From Clostridium senegalense JC122 (GTDB lineage Bacteria > Bacillota > Clostridia > Clostridiales > Clostridiaceae): DNA of 64,000 nt. The position numbers and the translations under genes were made by a program. Each line of letters starts with the position of its first letter. Positions within the stretch are counted from its first letter, which is position 1. The stretch is taken from NCBI RefSeq assembly GCF_000285575.1, contig NZ_HE611054.1:98037-162036 (forward strand), read 5' to 3'. The notes beneath the pieces were generated by a model. It saw nothing but the letters and a program-made list of their open reading frames with translations. It made no database searches and was not told where the DNA came from. Shown here piece by piece: positions 17,624 to 27,174 of this stretch.

Positions 17624-18967
17624 ATGGCTACAGAAAACAAAAACCAACTGAAAAAAACTATGAATGCCTTTCAAGGTGTAATGTATGTAATTGGTCTTGT
17701 AATTGGTTCTGGTGTATTTTTAAAACCTTCAATAGTTTTAGAAAATGCAGGTTCCACAGGAGTTGCACTTTTAATGTGGATTTTTGGTGGTGTAATCACT
17801 ATAGCAGCAGCTCTTACTGTTGCAGAAATAGCTGCTTACATACCTAAAATTGGTGGTCTATACACATATCTAAGAGAACTATACGGCGATTTAGTTGGTT
17901 TCTTATTTGGTTGGGTAGGTGCTTTAATAAATTGTCCAGGTTCCGGTGCTGCTTTAGCAATAGCCTGTTCTACATTTTCAACATTTTTTATACCTATGAC
18001 TGGGACTCAACAAAAAATGTTTGCTGTATCTTTAGTTATAATATTGACTATTGCTCAAATAATTTCAACTAACTATGGAGTTTGGTTGCAAACATTAGCA
18101 ACAATAGGTAAATTACTACCAATCGCAGCTATAGCTATATTGGGTTTAGTAAGTGGTACTGCACATGATATAAACTTTTCAACATTACAAAATGTACAAG
18201 GTGCTGGTACAGGAGTTGCACTTCTTGGTGTTTTATGGGCATATGACGGATGGCTTAGCTGTTGTACATTAGCTGCTGATATGAAAAATCCAGAAAAGAA
18301 TATTCCTAAAGCTATAGTTATCGGAATAACATTTGTAATGCTTGTGTATATCGCATTTAACGCAGCTATATTTAATATTTTACCTGGTCCAATTACTGCT
18401 GTTTCAGATAAAATAGGTGTAGATGTTGCAAGTAAACTTTTAGGTCCTAGTGGCGCAACATTTATAACAATTGGTATGATGCTTTCTGTATTTGGGGGAC
18501 TTAATGGTCAATTAACTTGTGGTTCAAGATATGCTTTTGCAATGGCTGAACGTAAGGACCTACCTGCATCAAAAGTATTAGGTTCTCTTCATCCAAAGCT
18601 AGGTACACCTATTAATGCATTAATATTTCAAGCTATAATAACAATATTATATATATTATCCGGTACTTTTAACTCAATAACAGATTTAATTGTGTTTGCT
18701 TTATGGATTTTCTACACTCTAGGTACAATTAGTATATTTGTTCTTAGAAAGAAATTTACTCGTAACCCTAAACTTTACCATGTTCCTTTATATCCTATAG
18801 TACCTTTAATAGGAATAGCTGGTGGTTTATATTTATTATATTCTACACTTAAAGATTCACCTGCTAGTGCTTTATTCGGTATAGGATTAACATTGTTAGG
18901 ATTACCAGTTTACTACTATTGCAATCGCAACAACAACAAGATAGAAGATAACAATAAAGCTGCCTAA
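17624..18967 (+). CDS. APC-family amino-acid permease
   Basis: A 447-aa inner-membrane permease with about 12 helices. The first helix carries GLVIGSGVFLKP (the GSGIF substrate-binding motif of the LAT/APC group), and GLNGQLTCGSRYAFAMAERKDLP is a family signature. It lies 28 bp after patB with its own GGGGG ribosome-binding site and shares the sigma-54 promoter. A role in importing, or exchanging, the substrate of PatB is likely by context; specificity cannot be read. A strong bidirectional terminator follows. Confidence 0.92.
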   Translation: MATENKNQLKKTMNAFQGVMYVIGLVIGSGVFLKPSIVLENAGSTGVALLMWIFGGVITIAAALTVAEIAAYIPKIGGLYTYLRELYGDLVGFLFGWVGALINCPGSGAALAIACSTFSTFFIPMTGTQQKMFAVSLVIILTIAQIISTNYGVWLQTLATIGKLLPIAAIAILGLVSGTAHDINFSTLQNVQGAGTGVALLGVLWAYDGWLSCCTLAADMKNPEKNIPKAIVIGITFVMLVYIAFNAAIFNILPGPITAVSDKIGVDVASKLLGPSGATFITIGMMLSVFGGLNGQLTCGSRYAFAMAERKDLPASKVLGSLHPKLGTPINALIFQAIITILYILSGTFNSITDLIVFALWIFYTLGTISIFVLRKKFTRNPKLYHVPLYPIVPLIGIAGGLYLLYSTLKDSPASALFGIGLTLLGLPVYYYCNRNNNKIEDNNKAA

Positions 18968-18985
18968 TTCATTTCATTAATATAT

Positions 18986-19034
18986 ACAAAAAACAACCTA
19001 CAAACTTAAACTAGCCTCCGTAGGTTGTTTTTCT
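18986..19034. terminator. Bidirectional terminator between permease and DUF4179 gene
   Basis: AAAACAACCTAC and GTAGGTTGTTTT are perfect arms with T-runs on both sides, placed between convergent genes. Confidence 0.88.
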
Positions 19035-19052
19035 ATTTTTATTTTGTATTAG

Positions 19053-20417
19053 TTATTCTAAATTTATTATTATTGCTTGATCCTCAAGTAATTTATATTC
19101 ATATTCTGGATACATTAAAACTTTAGTACATTTTGAGTAATCACACTCTTTATTATAAGATGTGACTATTGCTGTATAACTATTATCCTCTCTATCTACA
19201 GCTATTTGATACCATTTATCTTCATTATATAATGGCTCTATTTCATTTCCATCATCGTCCAAAAATATTGCACCTCCTATATCAGAATGTACTAGCCCTT
19301 TTTTACGATATTTTATCTTTAAAGTATTTTTATCGGATTTTATATCTTCAACTATAACGCTACCACTTGATGCCCTTTCAAATTCTACTGGTAAATCAGC
19401 TATATCTTTAATAATAGGTTCAGGGTATTGCCTTGTTGATCTTTTATCTACAGGAACAAGTTTTATATATTTTGTATCTTTATTTGCCTTTAAAAATTCA
19501 AATGAATTTACTGAACCTATTTCTCCTATACCACTTACCCCTGTTGGTAATACATCTAATGATTCTCCTTTATCATCAAATAATGCAAAACCAGTAAAAA
19601 TTTCTTTATTATTACTTTTTATAGTTATAATGTTTCCAAGTGGTGATATTGATACTTTTTCAATATTTATATCATAATCTATGCCATTACGTTTTATAAT
19701 CCTATGCTCATTAGGTCTAACTGATTTTATAGCCGGTTGTATTTTACTTTTATCTAATACAGTTTCTATTTTCCAATCTCCTTCAACAAGTAAAACACGT
19801 ACTAGTTCCAAAACTAATTTATCATTTTCTTTTATTTCTATATTATTTAGCCCTAGCCTTGCCATTGCTTTAACTTTATATTCAGATTCAAAATATACTT
19901 CACAATCTTTCATTACTGGATGATTTTCACCAATTGTAAAATTACCGCAAGGTGAAAGATCTTTAATATCCGAAATCATCTCCATTTCTTTTTCGCTTAT
20001 TTTAATAGGTTTATCACTTTCTATTGTATAAAATAAATTCATAAAGTTTTCATCTGCCGAAAGACTATCTAAGGTAATTTTAATTCCTTTATCCTCTACA
20101 GTTATGCCTACTTCATCATTAAATTTCTCAAGACTATTCTTAGATGCACTATACCTAGACTCTGTATTACTACTAAAATAGTTTTTCACTGTATTTATTG
20201 CATTTTGTACTGTTTCTGAATTAGCTGCTAATGCTGTTGTAATTGTAAGCATCATAATTGATGCAACTAATACTCCTATTTTTAAAGAAAACCTTTTATG
20301 TGATTTGATTGTATTTAAACTTTCATAGGTATTTTCCAATCTTTCATCTAAGCTTTTAGGTGTATCCCATTTTTCTTTTGATATACTTTCTTTTATCATT
20401 TCATCAAACCTATCCAA
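19053..20417 (-). CDS. DUF4179 membrane protein, probable anti-sigma factor
   Basis: A 454-aa protein with a cytoplasmic N-terminus (about 45 aa, starting DRFDEMIKESI), one transmembrane helix (about 47-66, IGVLVASIMMLTITTALAA) and a large extracytoplasmic DUF4179-type domain. The start is a TTG at 20415-20417, 8 nt after AGGGG, overlapping the stop of the sigma factor gene (TTGGATAG); an upstream ATG at 20438 lies before that site. Overlap with an ECF sigma gene and the topology indicate the partner that holds the sigma factor at the membrane. What signal it senses is unknown. Confidence 0.82.
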   Translation of the reverse strand: MDRFDEMIKESISKEKWDTPKSLDERLENTYESLNTIKSHKRFSLKIGVLVASIMMLTITTALAANSETVQNAINTVKNYFSSNTESRYSASKNSLEKFNDEVGITVEDKGIKITLDSLSADENFMNLFYTIESDKPIKISEKEMEMISDIKDLSPCGNFTIGENHPVMKDCEVYFESEYKVKAMARLGLNNIEIKENDKLVLELVRVLLVEGDWKIETVLDKSKIQPAIKSVRPNEHRIIKRNGIDYDINIEKVSISPLGNIITIKSNNKEIFTGFALFDDKGESLDVLPTGVSGIGEIGSVNSFEFLKANKDTKYIKLVPVDKRSTRQYPEPIIKDIADLPVEFERASSGSVIVEDIKSDKNTLKIKYRKKGLVHSDIGGAIFLDDDGNEIEPLYNEDKWYQIAVDREDNSYTAIVTSYNKECDYSKCTKVLMYPEYEYKLLEDQAIIINLE

Positions 20418-20964
20418 ATATCTCACCCCTTTTTCCATCTTCTAATATTAATTTCAACTTAGCTTTTGCTCTACTAAGCCTAGACTTTACTGTTCCAGAT
20501 GGAATGTTTAAAATCTTACTAATATCTTTTATACTCATATCTTCATAGTAAAACAATATAACAACAGCCTTAAAATCATCTTCTAATTTATTAACTGCCC
20601 AAATTAACGTTTTTTCCCTTTTGTCTTCGTATTGTAGGTTATAAACTTCCATATCATTTTGAAGCTCTACCTTATTTCTTTTATTTAAAAGAGCATAACA
20701 TTCATTTACTAAAATTCTCATTATCCATGGTTTAAAGCATTTTACATCCTTTAAAGTGTTTATATTTTTAAATGCCTTTAACACTGTCTCACTTATGGCA
20801 TCTTCTACGTCAGCTTCTATCTTTAATATCCCCTTTGCTAATCTATATAAAGATATCTTATTTTCATCTACAAGATTTATAAATATTTCTTTATCTACAT
20901 AATTTTTTGCAGATTTATGATTTTTAAAATCACTAATTTTTATTACATTGTCTTTTCCAATCAT
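20410..20964 (-). CDS. ECF-type RNA polymerase sigma factor
   Basis: A 184-aa sigma-70 family factor. Region 2 (LYRLAKGILKIEADVEDAISETVLKAFKNI, KPWIMRILVNECY) and region 4 (LEDDFKAVVILFYYEDMSIKDISKILNIPSGTVKSRLSRAKAKLK) are both complete; no other domain is present. The ATG at 20964 is 6-7 nt after GAGGTG, whereas the further upstream ATG at 21015 has no ribosome-binding site. It overlaps the DUF4179 gene by 8 bp. The pair is probably autoregulated from a promoter upstream of 21000, but I could not define its motif. Confidence 0.92.
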   Translation of the reverse strand: MIGKDNVIKISDFKNHKSAKNYVDKEIFINLVDENKISLYRLAKGILKIEADVEDAISETVLKAFKNINTLKDVKCFKPWIMRILVNECYALLNKRNKVELQNDMEVYNLQYEDKREKTLIWAVNKLEDDFKAVVILFYYEDMSIKDISKILNIPSGTVKSRLSRAKAKLKLILEDGKRGEIFG

Positions 20965-21015
20965 TAAATTCACCTCTCTACACTTAAGATAATCGAGGAC
21001 TGTAAAAAGTTCCAT

Positions 21016-22073
21016 ATATTTATTAAATTTGAAAAAAATATTTTTTCAATAATTCTTAATTCATAATCCTTAATTTTTTTATTTTATTTCCATAACAAAA
21101 TAAACAAAGAACCAGTACCCTTATTTGGGTTTTAGTGAAGCCTTTAAATAAGCAATTACTTCTAGTGTTGCCTCCATCACAAATGGGACAGGCACGGTAA
21201 ATTTATTTACTTCGCTTAAAATTAGATGCTCTCCTAGCTTTGTACTTCTTAGCTAATAAATCAAAGCCAGTCCCAAACCTCTTTTCAAAGAAACTGATGA
21301 TCCACTTTCATCCTTAACTTTTAACTATTAACTATTTAAGGGACTGGCTAACTTTTTTATTTATAGTAATTAAATTGTAAGAGCTACTTTTTATTTTATG
21401 GAACTACATTAGTCGTGCCTGTCCCATTTGTTACGGTTGTAAACTTTGAATATAACTTTGTTTAATTTAATATCACAAAATTAGAATTTTACTCTCTTAA
21501 ATTAAAAAGAAACTGGCAGTCCAGTTTCTACATCAATTCATAATTCTTAATCCTTAATTTAACTCTAGTTTTCTCCATCATTGTCCTTTGTCCATTGCCA
21601 ATTTTTTTAAATTCCCCACCTCAACTAAATAAGCATCTATCCCAAGTTATACCTCCATCACAAGAGGGACAGACGCGTTATTGGCTACTTTACTATACTT
21701 GGGGCTAGATACTTTTGTTGACTTTAGATTCTCTCCAATGCTGCTCTGAGTCGGTCCCCATCACCTGTTTTAGCAACACACCTAAACAATCAACGCCTTC
21801 CAGTATTAGCTCCATCACAAATGGGACAGGCACGGTAAATTTATTTTCTTTATTAAAATTTGATGCTCTCCTAATTTTATACTTCTACCTGAACTTTCAA
21901 AGCCAGTCTCAAACAATTCAAAAGAAACTGGCAGTCCAGTTTCCTCCATCATTGTCAATTTTTAAAAAATCATTTTCAGAAAGTGGTTGCCACTTTCCAC
22001 CTAAACTCTTAATTATTAATTCTTAACTCTTTTAAGGGGGATTGGATAACTTTTTTATTTACGGTAATTAAAT
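21016..22073. repeat. Composite intergenic repeat region with four full modules and one half module
   Basis: No gene seen; the open frame 21715-22026 runs across repeats. In order: type D module 21185-21274; type A inverted 21340-21425; hairpin GAAACTGG/CCAGTTTC 21509-21528; heptamers (about 21530-21605); type C module 21666-21758; type D module 21823-21910; another GAAACTGG hairpin (about 21922-21941); hairpin GAAAGTGG/CCACTTTC (about 21978-21997); heptamers; and, from about 22036, a degenerate type A end that runs directly into the 3' end of the LuxC-like gene. Confidence 0.85.
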
Positions 22074-24722
22074 TTAAAGAGCTACTCTTCTATCTACTAT
22101 TCTTCTTATCTTTCCTGTTCGTCCTACTCTTTCTATTCCGAAAGGTGGTAATATTTCAATTTTTAAATCGTTAATTAAATTCTTTTTATAATCTATTCCT
22201 AAGCTTCTAATATTACTTTTTAAAGAAGTTACTATTTTCTCCTTTAATATATCCCCTTTTAAAGCCATATCCTTATCTTTTGTTTCTATTTTAAATGTTA
22301 CATCTCTCATTTCATCTACATTATCAACCACCACTTGAAAGAAAGGTGAAACTTCATTAACATTTTTTAATGCCTCATGTACATCATTTATATATATATC
22401 TGATACATTAAATCTTATAACATCATCAGTTCTTGATAATAATTTAAACTTCTTTGAAGTTCTTCCACAGGCGCATGGTTCATCAATCCATTGAATGCTA
22501 TCTCCAAGTCTATATCTTATTATAGGATTAAGAAACCTACTTAAGGTTGTTACAATTGCATCTCCATTTTTATCTCTTTCAACATAACACCAATCATTCA
22601 TAACATGATGTTCAGTTCCCTTGCAACATTCACATTGAAATCCTATGGGGCCAACTTCTACTGCTGCATATCCAAAGGATGCTATTTTTCTTGCACCAAA
22701 TACCTTCTTTACATATTCCTGTGCTTTTAATGGCATATGTTCTCCTGCATAAAATATTTTTTCTAATTTAATATTTTCCTTTAATTTTTCTACCTCTTGA
22801 GCTAAAAGTATAATGTTTCCTGGAAGACTTATAAGTACATTAGGTTTAAATTTTTTTAAATACTCTATACTTTCCTTTTCAGGTTGATTAGCCGTTAGTG
22901 ATAATATTTTACAGCCTGTTTCTTCTAACCCTTCATTTACTGCTGGGAAAGCTGTCCAAAGAGCTCCTGCTTTCATATAGTTAACTGCAAAATCATTTTT
23001 ATCTATACCAACAGCTCTAAAACCTTCTCCAAATATTTTTTTAGACTTTTCAAATTCCTCATTAGAATAAGCTACATACTTCATTTTACCTGTAGTTCCT
23101 CCTGCTGAAAAAACATAAGAACTTTCCATATTTCCTGTAATCATATCAGTACTTTTATCTATACTATTTTCATAAATATGCTTTTTTTCAAGTATAGGAA
23201 CATTTTTAAAATCCTGTAAACTTTTTAATGGAAGAGATACATCTTTATAAAACTCTTTATAAAATGGTGATTTTACAGCCTCATTAATAAGAGAATTTAA
23301 TCTCCAGAGCAATATATCATCTTTTTTATCTTTATCAACATACTCAATTCCTAAATCATCTATCTTGATATTTTCTTTATTTATAAATCTTACAAGTAAA
23401 TTAGTTATATACATTCCATCATGAGGTAAAGAATCATCTTCACTTTTATTCATAGCTCCTGGTCTACAAAATCTCATTACTCCAAAATCAATGAAATCCT
23501 CAATTATATCTTGAACCCCATCATTACATGCTATAGCTAATGTAGACATATAATATTTTAAAAGTTTTATGTTTCCATCTAAAATATCTTTATAACTATC
23601 AACTACATTAACATATATAGTTCTATTTAGAGGGCAATCAGAAATATTATTTTTTTCTTCCACAATTATAGTATGATTTGCGTTTTTACCTTCTAGCACT
23701 AACGCCCTATTATTAAATTCCTCCCATTTTGCAATTTCTCTTTTCTTTCTTATCTCAACAGCGTAATCTATATCCAATTGATTTTGAGGAAATTCTTTAC
23801 CCTTTTCTTCTAAAGCATCATATAAATAATTAACAAAGTTTTTAACATCATTACTATTTTCTATAAATATATTTTGACAGCTTGTACATGCCCTTTGTTC
23901 CCAAAAAACTATGTCATCAGCAAAGTTCATTGCAGTTTCTCTTAATTCAAAATCATTTAAACCTTTACACACAATGCTAAAGCTTATTTTAGGACCAAAA
24001 GAATAAAGCTGAGTATTAACGGATAATCCATTTTTGTAATTTTTCACTGCTTCTTCTCCACCAAATAAAAGTATAGCATCAAAGCTATTTTTAGCAATTT
24101 TATCTAAAGCTTTATTACTGCTTTTCCAATAGGTAATTGCTATATATGGAGTAATTGCTTTATCTACATCTACTTCATCTAATGCTTTATAAAATAATGT
24201 TGGAAATAAAAAATCTTGACTAGAAACCTTTAATATATTTATATTTTTTGTTATTATCCCCATAATTAGTGAATCTATTGAACCTAAAAATATATTTCCT
24301 GCTGCTATATGAAGAACTGAACCAATTGGAACTGCTCTAGTCATTTTAGACTGTCTATCTTTTGTAAAAGTATCTAAACAATGATAATCTCCAAGACTCT
24401 CCAATCTTAATTTTAGGGAGTTTATGCTTAACATTTCTTTAAGGGACTCTATTCCCATATCAACCATTGAAGGAGAATAACTAATTAATTTAGGCATTTT
24501 CTCCATTATTTCTTTATAATAATCTCCATTTTTATCACATAATTTGTATGCAGTTTTTTCTAAAATATAAAGTATTTTATCTATAGGCGTATTGTTAAAT
24601 TCTTTAGATTTTTTTCTTAAAAAAGCTGAATTAAAATATTCATTTGCTTTCTCTTCTGTTAATTCTCCTTTTATATCTAACTGCTTTCCAAAACATATAT
24701 GTTTAAAATCTTCTAATCTCAT
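22074..24722 (-). CDS. LuxC-like acyl-CoA/acyl-protein reductase fused to PaaK-like AMP-forming ligase
   Basis: An 882-aa two-domain enzyme. Residues 1-about 450 match LuxC (fatty-acyl reductase, aldehyde dehydrogenase fold): nucleotide-binding SVLHIAAGNIFLGSIDSL and likely catalytic Cys279 in EQRACTSCQN. Residues about 470-882 match phenylacetate-CoA-ligase-like adenylating enzymes: P-loop SAGGTTGKMKYVAYS (539-553), FGYAAVEVGP, RYRLGD and zinc-binding-like CECC/CACG. The expected activity is activation of an acid and NADPH-dependent reduction to an aldehyde. The ATG at 24722 is 7 nt after GGGGG; an earlier ATG at 24749 is unsupported. It is third in an operon after GNAT and LuxE genes. Its last residues (VAL, stop) coincide with a repeat-module fragment. 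Confidence 0.85.
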   Translation of the reverse strand: MRLEDFKHICFGKQLDIKGELTEEKANEYFNSAFLRKKSKEFNNTPIDKILYILEKTAYKLCDKNGDYYKEIMEKMPKLISYSPSMVDMGIESLKEMLSINSLKLRLESLGDYHCLDTFTKDRQSKMTRAVPIGSVLHIAAGNIFLGSIDSLIMGIITKNINILKVSSQDFLFPTLFYKALDEVDVDKAITPYIAITYWKSSNKALDKIAKNSFDAILLFGGEEAVKNYKNGLSVNTQLYSFGPKISFSIVCKGLNDFELRETAMNFADDIVFWEQRACTSCQNIFIENSNDVKNFVNYLYDALEEKGKEFPQNQLDIDYAVEIRKKREIAKWEEFNNRALVLEGKNANHTIIVEEKNNISDCPLNRTIYVNVVDSYKDILDGNIKLLKYYMSTLAIACNDGVQDIIEDFIDFGVMRFCRPGAMNKSEDDSLPHDGMYITNLLVRFINKENIKIDDLGIEYVDKDKKDDILLWRLNSLINEAVKSPFYKEFYKDVSLPLKSLQDFKNVPILEKKHIYENSIDKSTDMITGNMESSYVFSAGGTTGKMKYVAYSNEEFEKSKKIFGEGFRAVGIDKNDFAVNYMKAGALWTAFPAVNEGLEETGCKILSLTANQPEKESIEYLKKFKPNVLISLPGNIILLAQEVEKLKENIKLEKIFYAGEHMPLKAQEYVKKVFGARKIASFGYAAVEVGPIGFQCECCKGTEHHVMNDWCYVERDKNGDAIVTTLSRFLNPIIRYRLGDSIQWIDEPCACGRTSKKFKLLSRTDDVIRFNVSDIYINDVHEALKNVNEVSPFFQVVVDNVDEMRDVTFKIETKDKDMALKGDILKEKIVTSLKSNIRSLGIDYKKNLINDLKIEILPPFGIERVGRTGKIRRIVDRRVAL

Positions 24723-24749
24723 ACCCTTACCCCCATGTAATCTAATCAT

Positions 24750-25868
24750 TTAGCTATTTAGTATTTCCTGTGCTGCAATGGCGCAACCTTTATGCTTAGT
24801 TACTCCACCTCGTCGTATTCTTTCAATATAATCTCCCTTTATTCCACAAGGGCAGTCCTTTTTAATTACAACTAAATCCGTTGATAATACTGATAGATTA
24901 GGTTGTGCTGTATTATATGGCGTTATAAGTTGTAAAAGTCCTTCTTCTCCATATGACTTTTTCTTAAAAGTTATAGGATCCCTTGCAACTATTCTACTGT
25001 AAATAGGTGCATGTAAATGTCCTTCACTACATGAACAATAAGGAACTCCATGTTCTGCCATACCATAAGTATCTCTTATATTTTCACGTTTAAGACCAAT
25101 ATTTTTTTCTATATAATCCATAAAATCATTTAGTGACATACTTTTCCCTAAATGATTTTTCCAACCTCCCCCAGCTATTATGAACGAATCTTTGTGAACT
25201 TTAATTTTCCCATAACTCTCCTTGATTTCTTCTACCATTTTATACATAAATGCCGGAAATCCTAATAATCTTACAGGCGCTTCATTACTTAGTTCTTTAA
25301 AAATTTTAGCCCACTTTTTACTATCAAAAACAAATTCACCTTTATCTTCATCCCATTCAATCATCCAATTAACAGATAATGCAGGTGCAAGACCTAAAAT
25401 TTGCTCATCACTCCAGCTTGTCCCAACATTTTCTGCTTTTTTTATGTCATATGAAAATAAGAAGTAATGTACTGGAGTATCACTCTTAAAGCCTATAGCA
25501 TTGAATGTATTTTCTGCTAAACTTTGTAGTCTAGAAAATGAGTTTTTATCAAGAAATAATTGAGTTTTTTGACCATTAGTTCCTGAACTTGTTAAGATAA
25601 GTTCTAAATCATCTTTTTTAAAATTGCAAAAACCATTTATTTTCATAGTTCCAACAAATAAATTAGGGATATTATCTATATCCTCAATTGTACTTAAACT
25701 ATTAATATTAAAATCTTCTCTTTCTGCTAAATATTTAATATATGGTTGATTATCAAGTTGAAATTTATAATTTTCATCTATAGCTTTTACAAACAATTCC
25801 TCTGTTTCTTTTGTAAAATTAAAAGCATCTTCCCTATTACATAACATATCTATATTATTAAATTTCAT
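24750..25868 (-). CDS. LuxE-like acyl-protein synthetase
   Basis: A 372-aa adenylating enzyme of the LuxE family, which in luminous bacteria activates a fatty acid as acyl-AMP, loads it on its own cysteine and passes it to LuxC. Visible are the ATP-motif LTSSGTNGQKTQLFLDK, GFPAFMYKM, TYGMAEHGVPYCSC and a C-terminal Cys362 in KGCAIAAQEIL, close to the position of the acyl-carrying cysteine (Cys364) in Vibrio LuxE as I remember it. Start ATG overlaps the GNAT stop (ATGA) and GGAGG lies upstream. LuxAB luciferase genes are absent, so light production is not implied. Confidence 0.88.
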   Translation of the reverse strand: MKFNNIDMLCNREDAFNFTKETEELFVKAIDENYKFQLDNQPYIKYLAEREDFNINSLSTIEDIDNIPNLFVGTMKINGFCNFKKDDLELILTSSGTNGQKTQLFLDKNSFSRLQSLAENTFNAIGFKSDTPVHYFLFSYDIKKAENVGTSWSDEQILGLAPALSVNWMIEWDEDKGEFVFDSKKWAKIFKELSNEAPVRLLGFPAFMYKMVEEIKESYGKIKVHKDSFIIAGGGWKNHLGKSMSLNDFMDYIEKNIGLKRENIRDTYGMAEHGVPYCSCSEGHLHAPIYSRIVARDPITFKKKSYGEEGLLQLITPYNTAQPNLSVLSTDLVVIKKDCPCGIKGDYIERIRRGGVTKHKGCAIAAQEILNS

Positions 25869-26962
25869 ATACTAATCCTCCTTTTTCTATTAAAATCAAT
25901 ATCCCATTCTTTTACATTATCAACTAAAGCATTTCCTATAACAGAATCTGCATATATTTTTTCATAATTAATTTCATCATTAATATATTGAAGTATCAAC
26001 TCATCCTCATCACCATCTCCAGGCATAATGCCTGCAAAGCAAAATCCAAGTTGCTCCATCTTATCCCATATATATATGCTGCTTTTATTACAAAGTTTTA
26101 ATCTTAAAAATATTGTTTTTTTCCCCTCAAAATATAACTTATTAAATTGATTTAATATCTTATTCATCTCATCTTTAGCAAATTCATTTACATATATTGT
26201 TCCTGTATCATATTCATCTACAATAGTTTTTATAGAAGTAACCTCTGAAAAACTTTTATTATCATCTTCTAATTTTTTAAATACTACTTTCACGCCTAAA
26301 TTAGCATATATGTCATTAATAATTTCTTTATATTTTTCTAGTGTATAAATATATTTTTTACGTTGTTTTTTTAAATATTTATATTTTATGATAAGACTTT
26401 CTCTTTTTTCGTTTTTATCATGTATATCTCTAAATTTCAAAGCTGTAATTTTTGATAGAAGTAAAGCACAATCCTTAAATCCATTACTTTCTGCTGACTT
26501 TTGAGAATATGTATGACTTGTTACTGCATGTACATATATTCCCACATCTCCTCTTTTTTTGCTTTCTTCTATTACAAACCTTGTTAAATCTGTAAGACAC
26601 CCTCTCCCCCTAAATTTAGGGTCCACAAAAGCATGTGAAATTTCACATATATTAGGTTTTTGAAAGTATTCTAGAGCTATGTGTCCAATTACATTATTCC
26701 TTTCATCTAATGCTATATAAGATATTATTCTTTCTTCATGATTTAATTTTTCTATCATAGATTTATCATAGATATATTTGTGTATATATGAATTTCCATA
26801 AGTTCTATAAGCACAATTTACTATTCCTTCAGCTTCATTTTCTAACCTTTTTATTATTATTTTTCTTTTTTCATCAAGCAATTCTTCTGAATTAATCCCT
26901 AAATCATAGTCAAGTTTATCTTTGACCTTTTTAGTTATTAATATCATGAACTCTTTTAGCAA
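25865..26962 (-). CDS. GNAT acyltransferase with long C-terminal region, in LuxCE-like operon
   Basis: A 365-aa protein. A GNAT domain (about residues 60-165) has VIGHIALEYF, FVDPKFRGRGCLTDLTRFVIEE (acyl-CoA pyrophosphate loop RGRGCL) and QKSAESNGFK. The C-terminal 200 aa include a basic helix (KYKYLKKQRKKY) and may form a second, degenerate GNAT-like fold (LRLKLCNKSSIYIWDKMEQLGFCFAGIMPGD). Start TTG at 26962 is 5-7 nt after GAGGTG; ATG at residue 6 is an alternative. It overlaps luxE by 4 bp. Context suggests transfer of an acyl group to an amine or related acceptor made in the pathway (inference). Confidence 0.78.
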   Translation of the reverse strand: MLKEFMILITKKVKDKLDYDLGINSEELLDEKRKIIIKRLENEAEGIVNCAYRTYGNSYIHKYIYDKSMIEKLNHEERIISYIALDERNNVIGHIALEYFQKPNICEISHAFVDPKFRGRGCLTDLTRFVIEESKKRGDVGIYVHAVTSHTYSQKSAESNGFKDCALLLSKITALKFRDIHDKNEKRESLIIKYKYLKKQRKKYIYTLEKYKEIINDIYANLGVKVVFKKLEDDNKSFSEVTSIKTIVDEYDTGTIYVNEFAKDEMNKILNQFNKLYFEGKKTIFLRLKLCNKSSIYIWDKMEQLGFCFAGIMPGDGDEDELILQYINDEINYEKIYADSVIGNALVDNVKEWDIDFNRKRRISI

Positions 26963-27130
26963 AGTATCACCTCTCAAACGACATATTATTTTCTTTTAAC
27001 CCAATAAACCTTTTTATACCATATAAGCCAGATTATATTATAATTGTTTAATTTTTCTTTTGCAAGTTTTCTCTTCTTTTTTCTGTTCTAAGAATTGTTT
27101 CTTTCAATTTTTCTGTATGTTTTTTAATAA

Positions 27131-27173
27131 AAATAAATCTATAAAAGAATAATATCCTTTTATAGATTTATTT
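27131..27173 (-). terminator. Terminator of spore photoproduct lyase gene
   Basis: Arms AAATAAATCTATAAAAG and CTTTTATAGATTTATTT (17 bp, perfect) lie directly after the splB stop and end in a T-rich stretch on the minus strand. They separate splB from the GNAT-LuxE-LuxC operon. Confidence 0.88.
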
Positions 27174-27174
27174 T

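Noticed and set aside
21715-22026. 103-codon open frame in the repeat region before the LuxC-like gene
   Set aside because: It spans parts of modules C and D and two hairpins; it is a by-product of repeat sequence and has no protein-like features.
22074-26962. Bioluminescence lux operon
   Set aside because: Only LuxC- and LuxE-like proteins are present; no LuxA, LuxB or LuxD homologue is in the window and the host is an anaerobe.
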